A DNA stretch of 64,000 nucleotides from Patescibacterium sp964540895 (GCA_964540895.1 CAZIOP010000001.1:558001-622000); one strand, 5' to 3'; numbered from the stretch's first letter, positions 50,711 through 59,009 are shown. Numbers and translations: made by a program. Notes: generated by a model not told the origin, from the sequence alone.

Positions 50711-53110
50711 TTACTTTCGCTTTAATCGTTTCTCGGTTTTTATGATATCAGCAGTTGTTTTAATTACTGTATCTGGATTAAGAGAAATACTATCAATACC
50801 ACATTCCACTAAAAAGCGAGCGAACTCCGGGAAATCACTTGGTCCCTGACCACAAATACCAACCTTAGTGTGAGTTGCTTTACCAGTTTCAATCAAATAA
50901 CGGATTAAGGATTTAACTGCATCGTTTTTTTCATTAGACATACCGGCAACTTTCAATGAACCGGCATCGCGGTCAATTCCCAAAGTTAATTGCGTTAAGT
51001 CATTAGAGCCAATTGAAAAACCATCAAAAATTTTAGCAAACTTTTCTGCTAAAATTATATTAGCTGGAATTTCTGCCATGACATAAATTTCCAAACCATG
51101 TTTACCCTGTTTCAAACCATGTTTAGCTAACAGATCTATAACTTTTTTACCTTCTTCAATAGTTCGGCAAATTGGAATCATGATTTTCATATTAGTCAGA
51201 CCCATTTCATCACGAACTTTTTTTAAAGCTTTACATTCAAGAGCAAACGCTGGTTCATAACTTGGATCATAATATCGACTAGCTCCTCGCCAACCAATCA
51301 TGGGATTAGACTCAATCGGTTCATACGCTTTCCCACCGATTAAGTTAGCGTACTCATTAGATTTAAAATCTGTTAATCGTACAATAACTGGTTTTGGATA
51401 AAAGGCGGCTGTAATTAAGGCTACACCCTGAGCCAAACGATCAATAAAAAATTGTTTTTTATCAGCGTAACCAACTGTTAAGTCATCAATTTGTTTTTTT
51501 ACTTTACGATCAGTAATTTTATCGTAATTAATTAGGGCTAGCGGGTGAATTTTTATATACGTATTAATAATAAATTCTTCGCGAGCCAAACCAACACCGT
51601 CATTAGGAATAAAGGATGAAGTAAAGGCTAATTCCGGTGAACCAATATTCATCATGATCTTAGTTTTTGGTCGACCTAAATGTTTTACATTAGTTTTCTT
51701 AACAACATACTTCACAATACCTGGGTAGACAAATCCGTCATCACCTTCAGCACAGCTAACCGTAATATTTTCACCGGGCTTAATCTGATGACTACCGTTT
51801 TCAGTACCAACTACACAAGGAATACCTAATTCACGTGAGACAATGGCAGCATGGCAGGTTCGACCACCTTTGTCAGTGACAATGGCTGAAGCAATCTTCA
51901 TGATTGGCTCCCAATCAGGATCAGTCATGTCAGTCACTAAAACCTGACCTTTTTTAAATTTGGAGATATCTTTAATGTCCATGATACGATTAGCCTGTCC
52001 TGCGCCAATCTTATTACCTACACTTTTACCCTTCACGATTGGTGCAGGGTGTGAAGCAATCTTATACTCTTCAACAATACTGTAGTCGCGAACACTGTGA
52101 ATTGTTTCTGGTCTGGCTTGAACAATATATACTTTATTCTCAACACCATCTACGGCCCATTCCATATCCATGGGACGACTATAATGCTCTTCAATTAACA
52201 TAGCAGCCCGAGCTAGCTCTTTAACCTGAGTATCAGTGATTGAATATTCAAGTTGTTGATTGGCTGGTACTGGGATATCTTTAACTGGCTTGTCACCACT
52301 GTGATCATAGACCATTTTAATACGTTTCCGGCCACGGGCCCGGTAAATGATCTGACCGGTAGGTTTAAATACCATGAACTCATCTGGATTAACTTTACCT
52401 TGCACAATGTTTTCTCCTAATCCATAAATCGAGTTAATCAAAACCACATCTTTAAAACCGGATTCAGTATCAATTGAAAACATAACGCCACTTGAGCCAA
52501 CATCTGAACGCACCATTTTTTGAACACCAACTGACAACGCGATTTTAAAATGATCAAAACCTTTGTCTTGACGATAGGAAATAGCCCGGTTGGTAAATAA
52601 CGAAGCAATACATTCTTTGACAGACTTTAATAAAGCTTCATGACCAGAAATATTTAAATATGTATCTTGTTGTCCGGCAAAAGAAGCATCAGGCAAATCT
52701 TCAGCTGTAGCTGAAGATCGCACAGCCACATGAACATTTCGTGTTTTGTAGATTTTGGAAAGCTTGTCGTAGGCTGATGTAATATCAGTTTTTAGTTTGT
52801 CTGGAAATTCAGCTTTAACAATTAAATCACGAATTAATTTTCCCCGACGACCAAGATCAGTAACATTATGAGTATCTAAATCTTTTAATATCTTTTTAAT
52901 TTGTGCCATTAAGCCAGTTTCAGCAAAGAAATGTCGATAAGCTTCTGAAGTAGTGGCAAAACCATTTGGCACTCGAATATTTTTGGCTGTTAGAGTACGA
53001 AACATTTCTCCTAACGAAGCATTTTTTCCACCAACTGTTGGTACGTCTTTGATACCAAGATCTTTGTAAAACTTAATAAAAACTTGAGACTTACGATGTA
53101 AATGTAACAT
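50711..53110 (-). CDS. ppsA: Phosphoenolpyruvate synthase
   Basis: A 799-residue PEP synthase (pyruvate, water dikinase). N-terminal ATP-grasp domain (VGGKNASLGEMF, AVRSSATAEDLPDASFAGQQDTYLN in pieces), swivelling phosphohistidine domain with the catalytic His in GGRTCHAAIVSRELGIP, and a C-terminal TIM barrel with GVGLAREEF and the catalytic Cys in GICGQGPSD. It converts pyruvate, ATP and water to PEP, AMP and phosphate, or may run towards ATP in fermenting cells. The length matches the family. Confidence 0.96.
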   Translation of the reverse strand: MLHLHRKSQVFIKFYKDLGIKDVPTVGGKNASLGEMFRTLTAKNIRVPNGFATTSEAYRHFFAETGLMAQIKKILKDLDTHNVTDLGRRGKLIRDLIVKAEFPDKLKTDITSAYDKLSKIYKTRNVHVAVRSSATAEDLPDASFAGQQDTYLNISGHEALLKSVKECIASLFTNRAISYRQDKGFDHFKIALSVGVQKMVRSDVGSSGVMFSIDTESGFKDVVLINSIYGLGENIVQGKVNPDEFMVFKPTGQIIYRARGRKRIKMVYDHSGDKPVKDIPVPANQQLEYSITDTQVKELARAAMLIEEHYSRPMDMEWAVDGVENKVYIVQARPETIHSVRDYSIVEEYKIASHPAPIVKGKSVGNKIGAGQANRIMDIKDISKFKKGQVLVTDMTDPDWEPIMKIASAIVTDKGGRTCHAAIVSRELGIPCVVGTENGSHQIKPGENITVSCAEGDDGFVYPGIVKYVVKKTNVKHLGRPKTKIMMNIGSPELAFTSSFIPNDGVGLAREEFIINTYIKIHPLALINYDKITDRKVKKQIDDLTVGYADKKQFFIDRLAQGVALITAAFYPKPVIVRLTDFKSNEYANLIGGKAYEPIESNPMIGWRGASRYYDPSYEPAFALECKALKKVRDEMGLTNMKIMIPICRTIEEGKKVIDLLAKHGLKQGKHGLEIYVMAEIPANIILAEKFAKIFDGFSIGSNDLTQLTLGIDRDAGSLKVAGMSNEKNDAVKSLIRYLIETGKATHTKVGICGQGPSDFPEFARFLVECGIDSISLNPDTVIKTTADIIKTEKRLKRK

Positions 53111-53124
53111 GAGGGTATTTTAAT

Positions 53125-53448
53125 TTATATTTTTAATTTTTCACTCCACTTATAAATAAAAGGTGTTTGCCACCATTCACCGTTATACGCCTTAATAAAT
53201 CCTAAGACTGAAATAATGATTGCAACAATAACTAACAGCTGACCAATTAATGGTACCCAGACAAATAGACTAATAACCAATTCGACCAGAAATAAAACTA
53301 AGCCTTGTTTGGCATGAAATTGAGCAAATTTGGAGTGCCGTTTACCTAACAACGGAATAAGAAAAAGAATCCAAATATAAGAGACAGCAGCTAGAAGCTT
53401 ATTCTCTTCAACATCAGCTTCATACACTTTTTTTTCTTGGGTGGGCAT
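53125..53448 (-). CDS. DUF4870/Tic20-like membrane protein
   Basis: A 107-residue protein with three to four hydrophobic helices: KLLAAVSYIWILFLIPLL, KFAQFHAKQGLVLFLVELV and LLVIVAIIISVLGFIKAYNGEWW. The F-x-KQGL-type motif between helices is typical of DUF4870/Tic20-like proteins of unknown function. It precedes ppsA by 14 nt. Confidence 0.83.
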   Translation of the reverse strand: MPTQEKKVYEADVEENKLLAAVSYIWILFLIPLLGKRHSKFAQFHAKQGLVLFLVELVISLFVWVPLIGQLLVIVAIIISVLGFIKAYNGEWWQTPFIYKWSEKLKI

Positions 53449-53474
53449 ATAAAAAATATATAATGTATATGATA

Positions 53475-53480
53475 ATTATA
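53475..53480 (-). promoter_or_regulatory. -10 box before 53125-53448
   Basis: Extended -10 TGC-TATAAT on the minus strand, 26 nt before the ATG at 53448. The -35 is not recognisable because the terminator hairpin occupies it. Confidence 0.5.
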
Positions 53481-53490
53481 GCATAAACAG

Positions 53491-53524
53491 AAAAAAGTTA
53501 CATAAAACGTATGTAACTTTTTTT
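53491..53524. terminator. Terminator after 53541-54443
   Basis: AAAAAAGTTACATA - 5 nt loop - TATGTAACTTTTTTT; symmetrical A/T tails, strong in either direction. Confidence 0.9.
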
Positions 53525-53540
53525 ATTTCTCGACAGAGAG

Positions 53541-54443
53541 CTAAAGTTGCAATGTTCTAATTAAAACCTGAATAAGAAAATCTGAGGAATCATTATATTG
53601 GGTATAATTAATTGTTACATAAGAATCTGGTTTGATCACATATACAGTAATAGTATGATAATCCGTTGTAAAATTTGTTGATCTTTGAACTAACCAAGCA
53701 GGTGTGCCATTTAACTCAAATTGACGACTAAGTATAAAGGTATCATTTGAAGTATCAGGTATAAACCAATTACCTGGGGCATTTTTAATTAACTGATATT
53801 CGCTAGAAACAAGGAAATCAGTATTTGGATGGTAACTAATATTATATTCATAACCGACACCTACATCTCCAGAAATATCTTTTGATCTTTGTTCAATAGT
53901 AATAGAGCCATCATCAACATCTGAGTTATTTCTAATGGTCCAAGTACTTGGTATTTTAAAACTATACTTACCTACAGAGTTAGTATACTGCCTCCAGTTC
54001 TTTGTTAAATTTGCTAAAGGAAAATTAAACAAAAATTCATCAACCTCACTTCCGTCATTTAATAGGAAGGGATTTTGAGGAGCATGCGGATACACCCAGA
54101 CACCTTTAAAATTTGAACTCTCTTTGCCATTCGGATACACCCAATTCCCATTATGAATTGCCGAGAATGGAAAAAGACTATCGTAGGTATAACATTGAAG
54201 ACCTTTAGTGTGTTCTATTGAGCCTACCAAATCATTGGAATTGTAGGGATAAGATTTAAGATTTCTAATGTCACACGATTCACCTAACGCAATACCATCG
54301 AAATAATTCTGATGGGTATCTTGTTGCTCAACATGACCAGTCACACCAAGAAAAAAACAATAGAGACCTGAAGCAATAATTACACAAAACACTGTCATGA
54401 TAAATGTGTCAGCAAATTTTTCTGATGTAGTTAATCTTCGCAT
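53541..54443 (-). CDS. Membrane-anchored protein with PsbP-like domain
   Basis: A 300-residue protein: one N-terminal helix (about 13-36), an N-terminal extracytoplasmic segment of about 120 residues with a WVYPNG / WVYPHA repeat-like motif and three cysteines, then a PsbP-like beta domain starting VGKYSFKIPSTWTIRN and ending IQVLIRTLQL. No catalytic residues recognised. It is monocistronic, with its promoter back to back with that of the small-RNA candidate at 54536. Confidence 0.7.
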   Translation of the reverse strand: MRRLTTSEKFADTFIMTVFCVIIASGLYCFFLGVTGHVEQQDTHQNYFDGIALGESCDIRNLKSYPYNSNDLVGSIEHTKGLQCYTYDSLFPFSAIHNGNWVYPNGKESSNFKGVWVYPHAPQNPFLLNDGSEVDEFLFNFPLANLTKNWRQYTNSVGKYSFKIPSTWTIRNNSDVDDGSITIEQRSKDISGDVGVGYEYNISYHPNTDFLVSSEYQLIKNAPGNWFIPDTSNDTFILSRQFELNGTPAWLVQRSTNFTTDYHTITVYVIKPDSYVTINYTQYNDSSDFLIQVLIRTLQL

Positions 54444-54481
54444 ACGTACAATATATCACAGAAAATAAAAAGTCACACGAA

Positions 54482-54508
54482 ATTATATCTTTTAAAGAGC
54501 ATTGACAA
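54482..54508 (-). promoter_or_regulatory. Promoter of 53541-54443
   Basis: On the minus strand TTGTCA (54503-54508), 15-nt spacer, TATAAT (54482-54487). The -35 overlaps the plus-strand -35 at 54502-54507. Confidence 0.55.
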
Positions 54509-54529
54509 CATATACATATTTGTTAAAAT
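54502..54529 (+). promoter_or_regulatory. Strong plus-strand promoter before the small-RNA candidate
   Basis: TTGACA at 54502-54507, 16-nt spacer, TAAAAT at 54524-54529. No plus-strand ORF follows; the product would be a short RNA. Confidence 0.7.
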
Positions 54530-54535
54530 GTATTT

Positions 54536-54590
54536 AATAAAGTGCCGTAAGGCTCCGAGAAACCTCGCCAAAAGGCGGGGTTTCGAATTT
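54536..54590 (+). ncRNA. Candidate small RNA convergent with mazF
   Basis: About 55 nt from the predicted start. A small GCC-GTAA-GGC hairpin (54544-54553) is followed by an 11-bp hairpin GAAACCTCGCC - AAAA - GGCGGGGTTTC (54559-54584, one G-U) and a modest T-rich tail. It contains no ORF and runs tail-to-tail into the end of the mazF gene. Function unknown. Confidence 0.5.
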
Positions 54591-54979
54591 TATAAAAAAG
54601 AAATTATTTTTTCTACAACTTCAATAAATATACCCTTTGGAATATCATGAATCTTCCTTTTAAGACGCTTAATGCTAATTAGTCTCATCTGAGCTAAGAT
54701 TATTGAAACTTTTTGATTATTTAAATCAATATAGTTAAAATAAAAATCAAAATTTTTTTGTTTTGTTGATAAAGGTACTGCCCAAAACATTAGATTATTA
54801 AATTTCTTTATAATCAAAACAGGACGAGAAAAGTTATTCCCGCTTCCATTTTGCTCAAAGCCAATATTTTTCCCTAGAATACTAACCCAAACTTCTCCTT
54901 CTTTAGGAAAACGTTTAAGGAAATCTTTACTAGCCTCAATTTTTTTCTTTACTTCATTCCAATGATCAAAATTTTCCAC
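54590..54979 (-). CDS. PemK/MazF-family toxin (solitary)
   Basis: A 129-residue endoribonuclease-type toxin. The MazF barrel starts KEGEVWVSILGKNIGFEQNG, with SRPVLIIKKF, FWAVPLSTK and VSIILAQMRLISIKRLKRKI. The 25-residue N-terminal extension (NFDHWNEVKKKIEASKDF) is, as I recall, shared by relatives in Patescibacteria, so the GTG at 54979 is accepted as the start. No MazE-like antitoxin ORF lies on either side. The GTG is buried in the 3' arm of a perfect hairpin, suggesting control at the RNA or operator level. Confidence 0.88.
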   Translation of the reverse strand: MENFDHWNEVKKKIEASKDFLKRFPKEGEVWVSILGKNIGFEQNGSGNNFSRPVLIIKKFNNLMFWAVPLSTKQKNFDFYFNYIDLNNQKVSIILAQMRLISIKRLKRKIHDIPKGIFIEVVEKIISFL

Positions 54980-54995
54980 AAAATTGGTTTTGTGG
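54976..54995 (-). promoter_or_regulatory. Hairpin/palindrome covering the mazF start codon
   Basis: On the minus strand CCACAAAA - CCAA - TTTTGTGG, a perfect 8-bp stem. The GTG start is in the 3' arm. It begins about where transcription from the 55003-55030 promoter would start. Confidence 0.7.
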
Positions 54996-55002
54996 AGGGT
55001 AG

Positions 55003-55030
55003 AATTTAAGAATTAAGTAATATAAACCAA
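55003..55030 (-). promoter_or_regulatory. Possible mazF promoter
   Basis: On the minus strand TTGGTT (55025-55030), 16-nt spacer, TAAATT (55003-55008). Weak; mazF might also be read through from tRNA-Leu. Confidence 0.4.
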
Positions 55031-55047
55031 AGTATAGTATTAAAAAT

Positions 55048-55132
55048 TGGTGCGGATGGAGGGACTCGAACCCTCATGCCTTACGGCACATGCTCCTAAG
55101 GCATGCGTGTATACCAATTCCACCACATCCGC
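55048..55132 (-). tRNA. tRNA-Leu (TAG)
   Basis: An 85-nt class II tRNA. The acceptor GCGGATG pairs with CATCCGC, discriminator A, and a genomically encoded CCA (55048-55050). The anticodon loop CTTAGGA gives TAG for CUA codons. The long variable arm TGCCGTAAGGCAT and T-loop GGTTCGAGTCC are intact. Confidence 0.96.
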
Positions 55133-55179
55133 TTATATAAAAATTCTCTTAGAATGTAACATAAAATAAGGCATTATGC

Positions 55180-55185
55180 TATAGT
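55180..55185 (+). promoter_or_regulatory. -10 box of tsaD
   Basis: Extended -10 TGC-TATAGT, 19 nt before the ATG; the -35 is weak. Confidence 0.45.
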
Positions 55186-55204
55186 AATATAAATCTGTAA
55201 TATT

Positions 55205-56239
55205 ATGTTAATTTTAGCCATTGAAACTAGTTGTGATGAAACTGCTGCCGCTGTGCTAGAAGGACGTGGTAACCGACTAACTCTACGTTCAAATATAGTC
55301 TCTTCGCAAATAAAAATTCACCAAAAATATGGCGGGGTTGTACCTGAAGTGGCGGCTCGAGAACATGTCCTGCATATTTTACCGGTGATTGAAGAAGCTC
55401 TACATAACGCTGGTATAACAAGAAAAGAAGTTACAAAAAAAATTTCTGCTCTTGCCGTCACAACTGGACCTGGTTTAATTACCTCTTTGTTAGTTGGCAT
55501 TGAAACTGCCAAAACTTTAGCCTATGTTTGGAAACTACCATTAGTTTCTATTAATCATATTGAAGGTCACCTCTACAGTAACTTCATTAACAATATCCCT
55601 AAACTACCCGCTTTGATTTTAACTGTCTCAGGCGGTCATACTCAACTAGTGTTAATGAAAAATCATTTAAGCTACAAAATAATTGGCGAAACTCGTGATG
55701 ACGCGGCCGGAGAAGCTTTTGACAAAGCTGCTAAACTATTAGGATTGGGCTATCCAGGTGGTCCTTTAGTTTCAAAAAAAGCTTTGGAATATAAACCAAC
55801 TTCAAAAAATAAATTCTCGCCAATTGTATTACCAAGACCAATGATTAATGACAAAAGTTTTGACTTTTCTTTTTCTGGTTTAAAAACTGCCCTGCTCTAC
55901 GCTATTAGAGATGACAAAAACTACAAGAAAAGAATTGCTGAATATTGTTTTGAGTTTGAGCAGGCGATAGTTGACGTCTTGGTAACTAAAACATTACGAG
56001 CTGCCAAAAAGTTTGAAGTAAAATCAGTCATGCTAGCTGGAGGAGTGGCTGCTAACACTGCTTTACGTAAAAAATTGGCTGACGAAGTTCAAAAATTAGG
56101 TTTAGAATTTTCTATGCCGTCACTTGAATATACTACAGACAACGCAGCGATGATTGCAGCAGCTGGATACTATAAATATAAAGCTAAAAAAACTACTCCA
56201 TGGCAGAAAGTTATAGTTGATCCTAATCTCGAGCTATAA
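55205..56239 (+). CDS. tsaD: tRNA threonylcarbamoyladenosine synthase component TsaD
   Basis: A 344-residue ASKHA-fold protein that transfers the threonylcarbamoyl group to A37 of ANN-decoding tRNAs. ILAIETSCDETAAAV, VPEVAAREH, the metal-binding His118 and His122 in HIEGHLYSN, GGHTQLV, GEAFDKAAKLLGLGYPGGP and MLAGGVAANTALR are all present. Normal length. It opens a plus-strand run with trpS and a dehydrogenase gene. The partners tsaB, tsaC and tsaE are not in the window. Confidence 0.97.
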   Translation: MLILAIETSCDETAAAVLEGRGNRLTLRSNIVSSQIKIHQKYGGVVPEVAAREHVLHILPVIEEALHNAGITRKEVTKKISALAVTTGPGLITSLLVGIETAKTLAYVWKLPLVSINHIEGHLYSNFINNIPKLPALILTVSGGHTQLVLMKNHLSYKIIGETRDDAAGEAFDKAAKLLGLGYPGGPLVSKKALEYKPTSKNKFSPIVLPRPMINDKSFDFSFSGLKTALLYAIRDDKNYKKRIAEYCFEFEQAIVDVLVTKTLRAAKKFEVKSVMLAGGVAANTALRKKLADEVQKLGLEFSMPSLEYTTDNAAMIAAAGYYKYKAKKTTPWQKVIVDPNLEL

Positions 56240-56240
56240 T

Positions 56241-56269
56241 TTGAATTTTTAGTCATATTCTCTTACACT
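56241..56269 (+). promoter_or_regulatory. trpS promoter
   Basis: TTGAAT at 56241-56246, 17-nt spacer, TACACT at 56264-56269. The trpS ATG follows after 8 nt, so a leaderless transcript is expected. Confidence 0.65.
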
Positions 56270-56277
56270 GCATATAT

Positions 56278-57273
56278 ATGAAACCATTATCAAAACCAGT
56301 CCTTTTTTCAGGCATTCAGCCTTCCGGCAGTTTGCATATCGGTAATTACATTGGCGCTTTAACTCAATGGCTTAAACTTCAAGAACAATATCTCTGTATT
56401 TTTTCAGTAGTTGATTATCATGCTATCACTGTGGCTCAGAATCCAACTGAACTCCGTCAGTCTATTTTAGATATTGCTCGTGTCTACCTAGCTGCTGGAA
56501 TCGACCCAAAAAAAGCTACCATTTTCCAGCAATCAGATGTCAGTGAACATACTGAACTAGGTTGGATATTAAATACTATCACTAAAGTCTCTGAACTAGA
56601 AAAAATGACTCAGTATAAAGATAAAGCCGGTAATCAAAAGAAAGAAGGTCCTGGTGCTGGTTTACTAAATTATCCAACCCTAATGGCAGCTGACATTTTG
56701 TTATATCAAACAGAAGTAGTTCCGGTTGGTGATGACCAAACTCAACATATTGAATTGACTCGTAATCTAGCCAGACGCTTCAATCAAAATTATGGTGAAA
56801 CCTTTACTATTCCCAAACCATTAATAAAAGAACAAGGCGCACGTATCATGGCACTTGATGACCCTACAAAAAAAATGAGCAAGAGCTCTAAGAATCAAAA
56901 TAGTTACATCTCATTGACTGATGAGCCAGCTGTCGCTCACAAAAAAATAAAAAAAGCGGTAACTGATTCTGAGACAAAAATCATTTTTAATGAAGAAAAA
57001 AAACCAGCCATTTCCAATCTGCTTGTTATTTATTCTAACCTTGGAAATATTAGTATCAAAGAATTAGAAATTCGGTATGAGCATAAAACGTATGGTGAAT
57101 TTAAAGAAGACTTAGCTAATATAGTTGCTAACTTTTTAGAAAATTTTCAAGAACGATACAATGCCTTTGACGATGATGAGATTAAGAAAATTCTTCATGA
57201 TGGTTCGTCGTTAGTAAAACCATTAGCCGAACAAACCATGAAAGTAGTAAGACATAATCTAGGCATGGTATAG
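56278..57273 (+). CDS. trpS: Tryptophanyl-tRNA synthetase
   Basis: A 331-residue class I synthetase. GIQPSGSLHIGNYIGAL contains the HIGN form of HIGH at 20-23. YPTLMAADILLYQTEVVPVGDDQTQHIE is the family core (here in two overlapping parts), and KKMSKSSKNQ is the KMSKS loop. The length is normal. The dehydrogenase gene starts 2 nt after the stop. Confidence 0.97.
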   Translation: MKPLSKPVLFSGIQPSGSLHIGNYIGALTQWLKLQEQYLCIFSVVDYHAITVAQNPTELRQSILDIARVYLAAGIDPKKATIFQQSDVSEHTELGWILNTITKVSELEKMTQYKDKAGNQKKEGPGAGLLNYPTLMAADILLYQTEVVPVGDDQTQHIELTRNLARRFNQNYGETFTIPKPLIKEQGARIMALDDPTKKMSKSSKNQNSYISLTDEPAVAHKKIKKAVTDSETKIIFNEEKKPAISNLLVIYSNLGNISIKELEIRYEHKTYGEFKEDLANIVANFLENFQERYNAFDDDEIKKILHDGSSLVKPLAEQTMKVVRHNLGMV

Positions 57274-57275
57274 GT

Positions 57276-58523
57276 ATGATGTCAGATAATCTACTACAGC
57301 TTAAGGAAGCCTACGAGTTAATTAAAACTCACGGCTTACTTGATATTAATGAACACAGTAACATCATTGAAATATTACAATCTCCCCAACGCTTTGTACG
57401 TGTTAGTTTGCCAGTGGTAATGGACAATGGAGCGATTAAAGTTTTTCAAGGCTACCGAGCGCAATACAATAACGCTCGTGGTCCATATAAAGGTGGACTT
57501 AGATATCATCCAGAAGTTGATGAAGACGAAATCACCTCGCTGGCTTTTTGGATGACAATAAAATGTGCGGTAGTTGATATTCCGTTTGGTGGTGGCAAAG
57601 GCGGTATTATTGTTGACCCTAAAAAACTAAGCCATGGGGAGTTAGAGCGATTAACTCGCGCTTTGTCTCGTGCGCTTGCTCCAATAATTGGACCTGAAAT
57701 TGATGTCCCTGCGCCTGATGTCTACACTACTCCGGAAATAATGAATTGGTTTCGAGAAGAATATGAAAAATTTACAGGCAATACGAGTTTGGCAGTCATT
57801 ACTGGTAAACCACGAGCACAAGGCGGTTCAGAAGGTCGGGGAACAGCTACTGGGCTTGGGGCTGCCTATGTTCTTGAATCATACTTAACAAAAGAAAACT
57901 TAGCTAACAAAGAAGTTACCATTGCACTTCAAGGCTTTGGTAATGCTGGTTTACATTTTGCTACATCTGCACAAAAAAACTGGAAAATAGTGGCTACTTC
58001 TGATTCTAAAAGTGCAATTTATAATAAAAATGGTTTGGATATTTCAGCCTTACAGGAACATAAAGAAAAAACTGGCTCTGTAATAAATTTTCAAGACAGT
58101 ACAAATATTACTAATGAAGAATTACTATCACTAGAAGTTGATGTCCTGATTCCGGCCGCCATGAACGATTCAATTACTGAACAGAATGTAGGGAATGTTA
58201 AGGCTAAAGTAATTTTAGAAATCGCTAATGGACCAATTACTTTACCTGCCAGTAAACAACTGATTGAAAAAGGTGTAATAATAATTCCTGACGTACTTGT
58301 TAACGCTGGTGGCGTAGTTGTGTCATATTTTGAATGGAAACAAAATATGACAAAAGAAACATGGTCACTTGAAGACGTAAATACTAAGTTAAAAGAAGTA
58401 ATGAACCAAGCTAGTGAAACGGTGTGGGAATATTCAAAAAAGTATTCCTTGGATTTACGTACGACTGCTTACGTAATTGCTGTTAAAAAAATATTAAAAG
58501 CTATTAAAAAGATTGTTACTTAA
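57276..58523 (+). CDS. Glu/Leu/Phe/Val dehydrogenase
   Basis: A 415-residue amino-acid dehydrogenase, most like NAD(P)-dependent glutamate dehydrogenases. N-terminal catalytic domain YNNARGPYKGGLRYHP, the catalytic Lys region FWMTIKCAVVDIPFGGGKGG, EIDVPAPDVYTT and TGKPRAQGGSEGRGTATGLG. The Rossmann domain has ALQGFGNAGLHFA. Family members interconvert glutamate and 2-oxoglutarate plus ammonia. Substrate choice cannot be fixed by eye. Starts ATG-ATG at 57276 and 57279 and ends at a strong terminator. Confidence 0.93.
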   Translation: MMSDNLLQLKEAYELIKTHGLLDINEHSNIIEILQSPQRFVRVSLPVVMDNGAIKVFQGYRAQYNNARGPYKGGLRYHPEVDEDEITSLAFWMTIKCAVVDIPFGGGKGGIIVDPKKLSHGELERLTRALSRALAPIIGPEIDVPAPDVYTTPEIMNWFREEYEKFTGNTSLAVITGKPRAQGGSEGRGTATGLGAAYVLESYLTKENLANKEVTIALQGFGNAGLHFATSAQKNWKIVATSDSKSAIYNKNGLDISALQEHKEKTGSVINFQDSTNITNEELLSLEVDVLIPAAMNDSITEQNVGNVKAKVILEIANGPITLPASKQLIEKGVIIIPDVLVNAGGVVVSYFEWKQNMTKETWSLEDVNTKLKEVMNQASETVWEYSKKYSLDLRTTAYVIAVKKILKAIKKIVT

Positions 58524-58544
58524 CTTATAATTTACAATAATGAA

Positions 58545-58582
58545 AAAAGGCAGATAATATATTTCTATATTTTCTGCCTTTT
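58545..58582. terminator. Bidirectional terminator after the dehydrogenase gene
   Basis: AAAAGGCAGA / TCTGCCTTTT outer stem with an inner ATATA/TATAT stem; convergent genes on both sides. Confidence 0.9.
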
Positions 58583-58585
58583 AGT

Positions 58586-58936
58586 TTAATTCGCATACCG
58601 GTATTCTTCCAGTAAATGCATGATATCTTTATATGCCTTAAGTTGATCTTCATTCACAGAATCACTATCCGAGTAACCACGAAGTAAATTTTCAAGTCTA
58701 TCAACTAATTTTACTTCATCTTCCTCTAATTTTCGTTTGCTGTCATCTTGATCCTCGTTTCTGAGTTCTTTTATAGCTAATCGACAGACAAAAATTGTAG
58801 TTACTGGTAATTCTTTTTCCTGCATTTCTTCAATCTTATATTTTAATCTATATGCAGAATCTATAACACCTGGATCTAAAGAATCATCATAATTGAGTTC
58901 CTTAGAAGGTTTATTGTTACCCTGATGTTGACTCAT
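58586..58936 (-). CDS. Small acidic hypothetical protein
   Basis: A 116-residue, mostly helical, highly charged protein (EEMQEKELP, NEDQDDSKRKLEEDEVKLVDRLENLLRGY). No signal peptide, membrane helix or family recognised. The start at 58936 is supported by a strong Shine-Dalgarno sequence (AAGGAGGAA), one of only two such sites noticed in the window, and by a good promoter. It stands alone between two terminators and promoters. Confidence 0.65.
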   Translation of the reverse strand: MSQHQGNNKPSKELNYDDSLDPGVIDSAYRLKYKIEEMQEKELPVTTIFVCRLAIKELRNEDQDDSKRKLEEDEVKLVDRLENLLRGYSDSDSVNEDQLKAYKDIMHLLEEYRYAN

Positions 58937-58974
58937 TTCTTCCTCCTTTTTCTATTTATTTTTTAATTAAACAT

Positions 58975-59003
58975 AACATAACAGAAAAAACAGTAAATGT
59001 AAA
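58975..59003 (-). promoter_or_regulatory. Promoter of 58586-58936
   Basis: On the minus strand TTTACA (58998-59003), 17-nt spacer, TATGTT (58975-58980). Leader about 30 nt with Shine-Dalgarno. Confidence 0.55.
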
Positions 59004-59009
59004 GGATTG

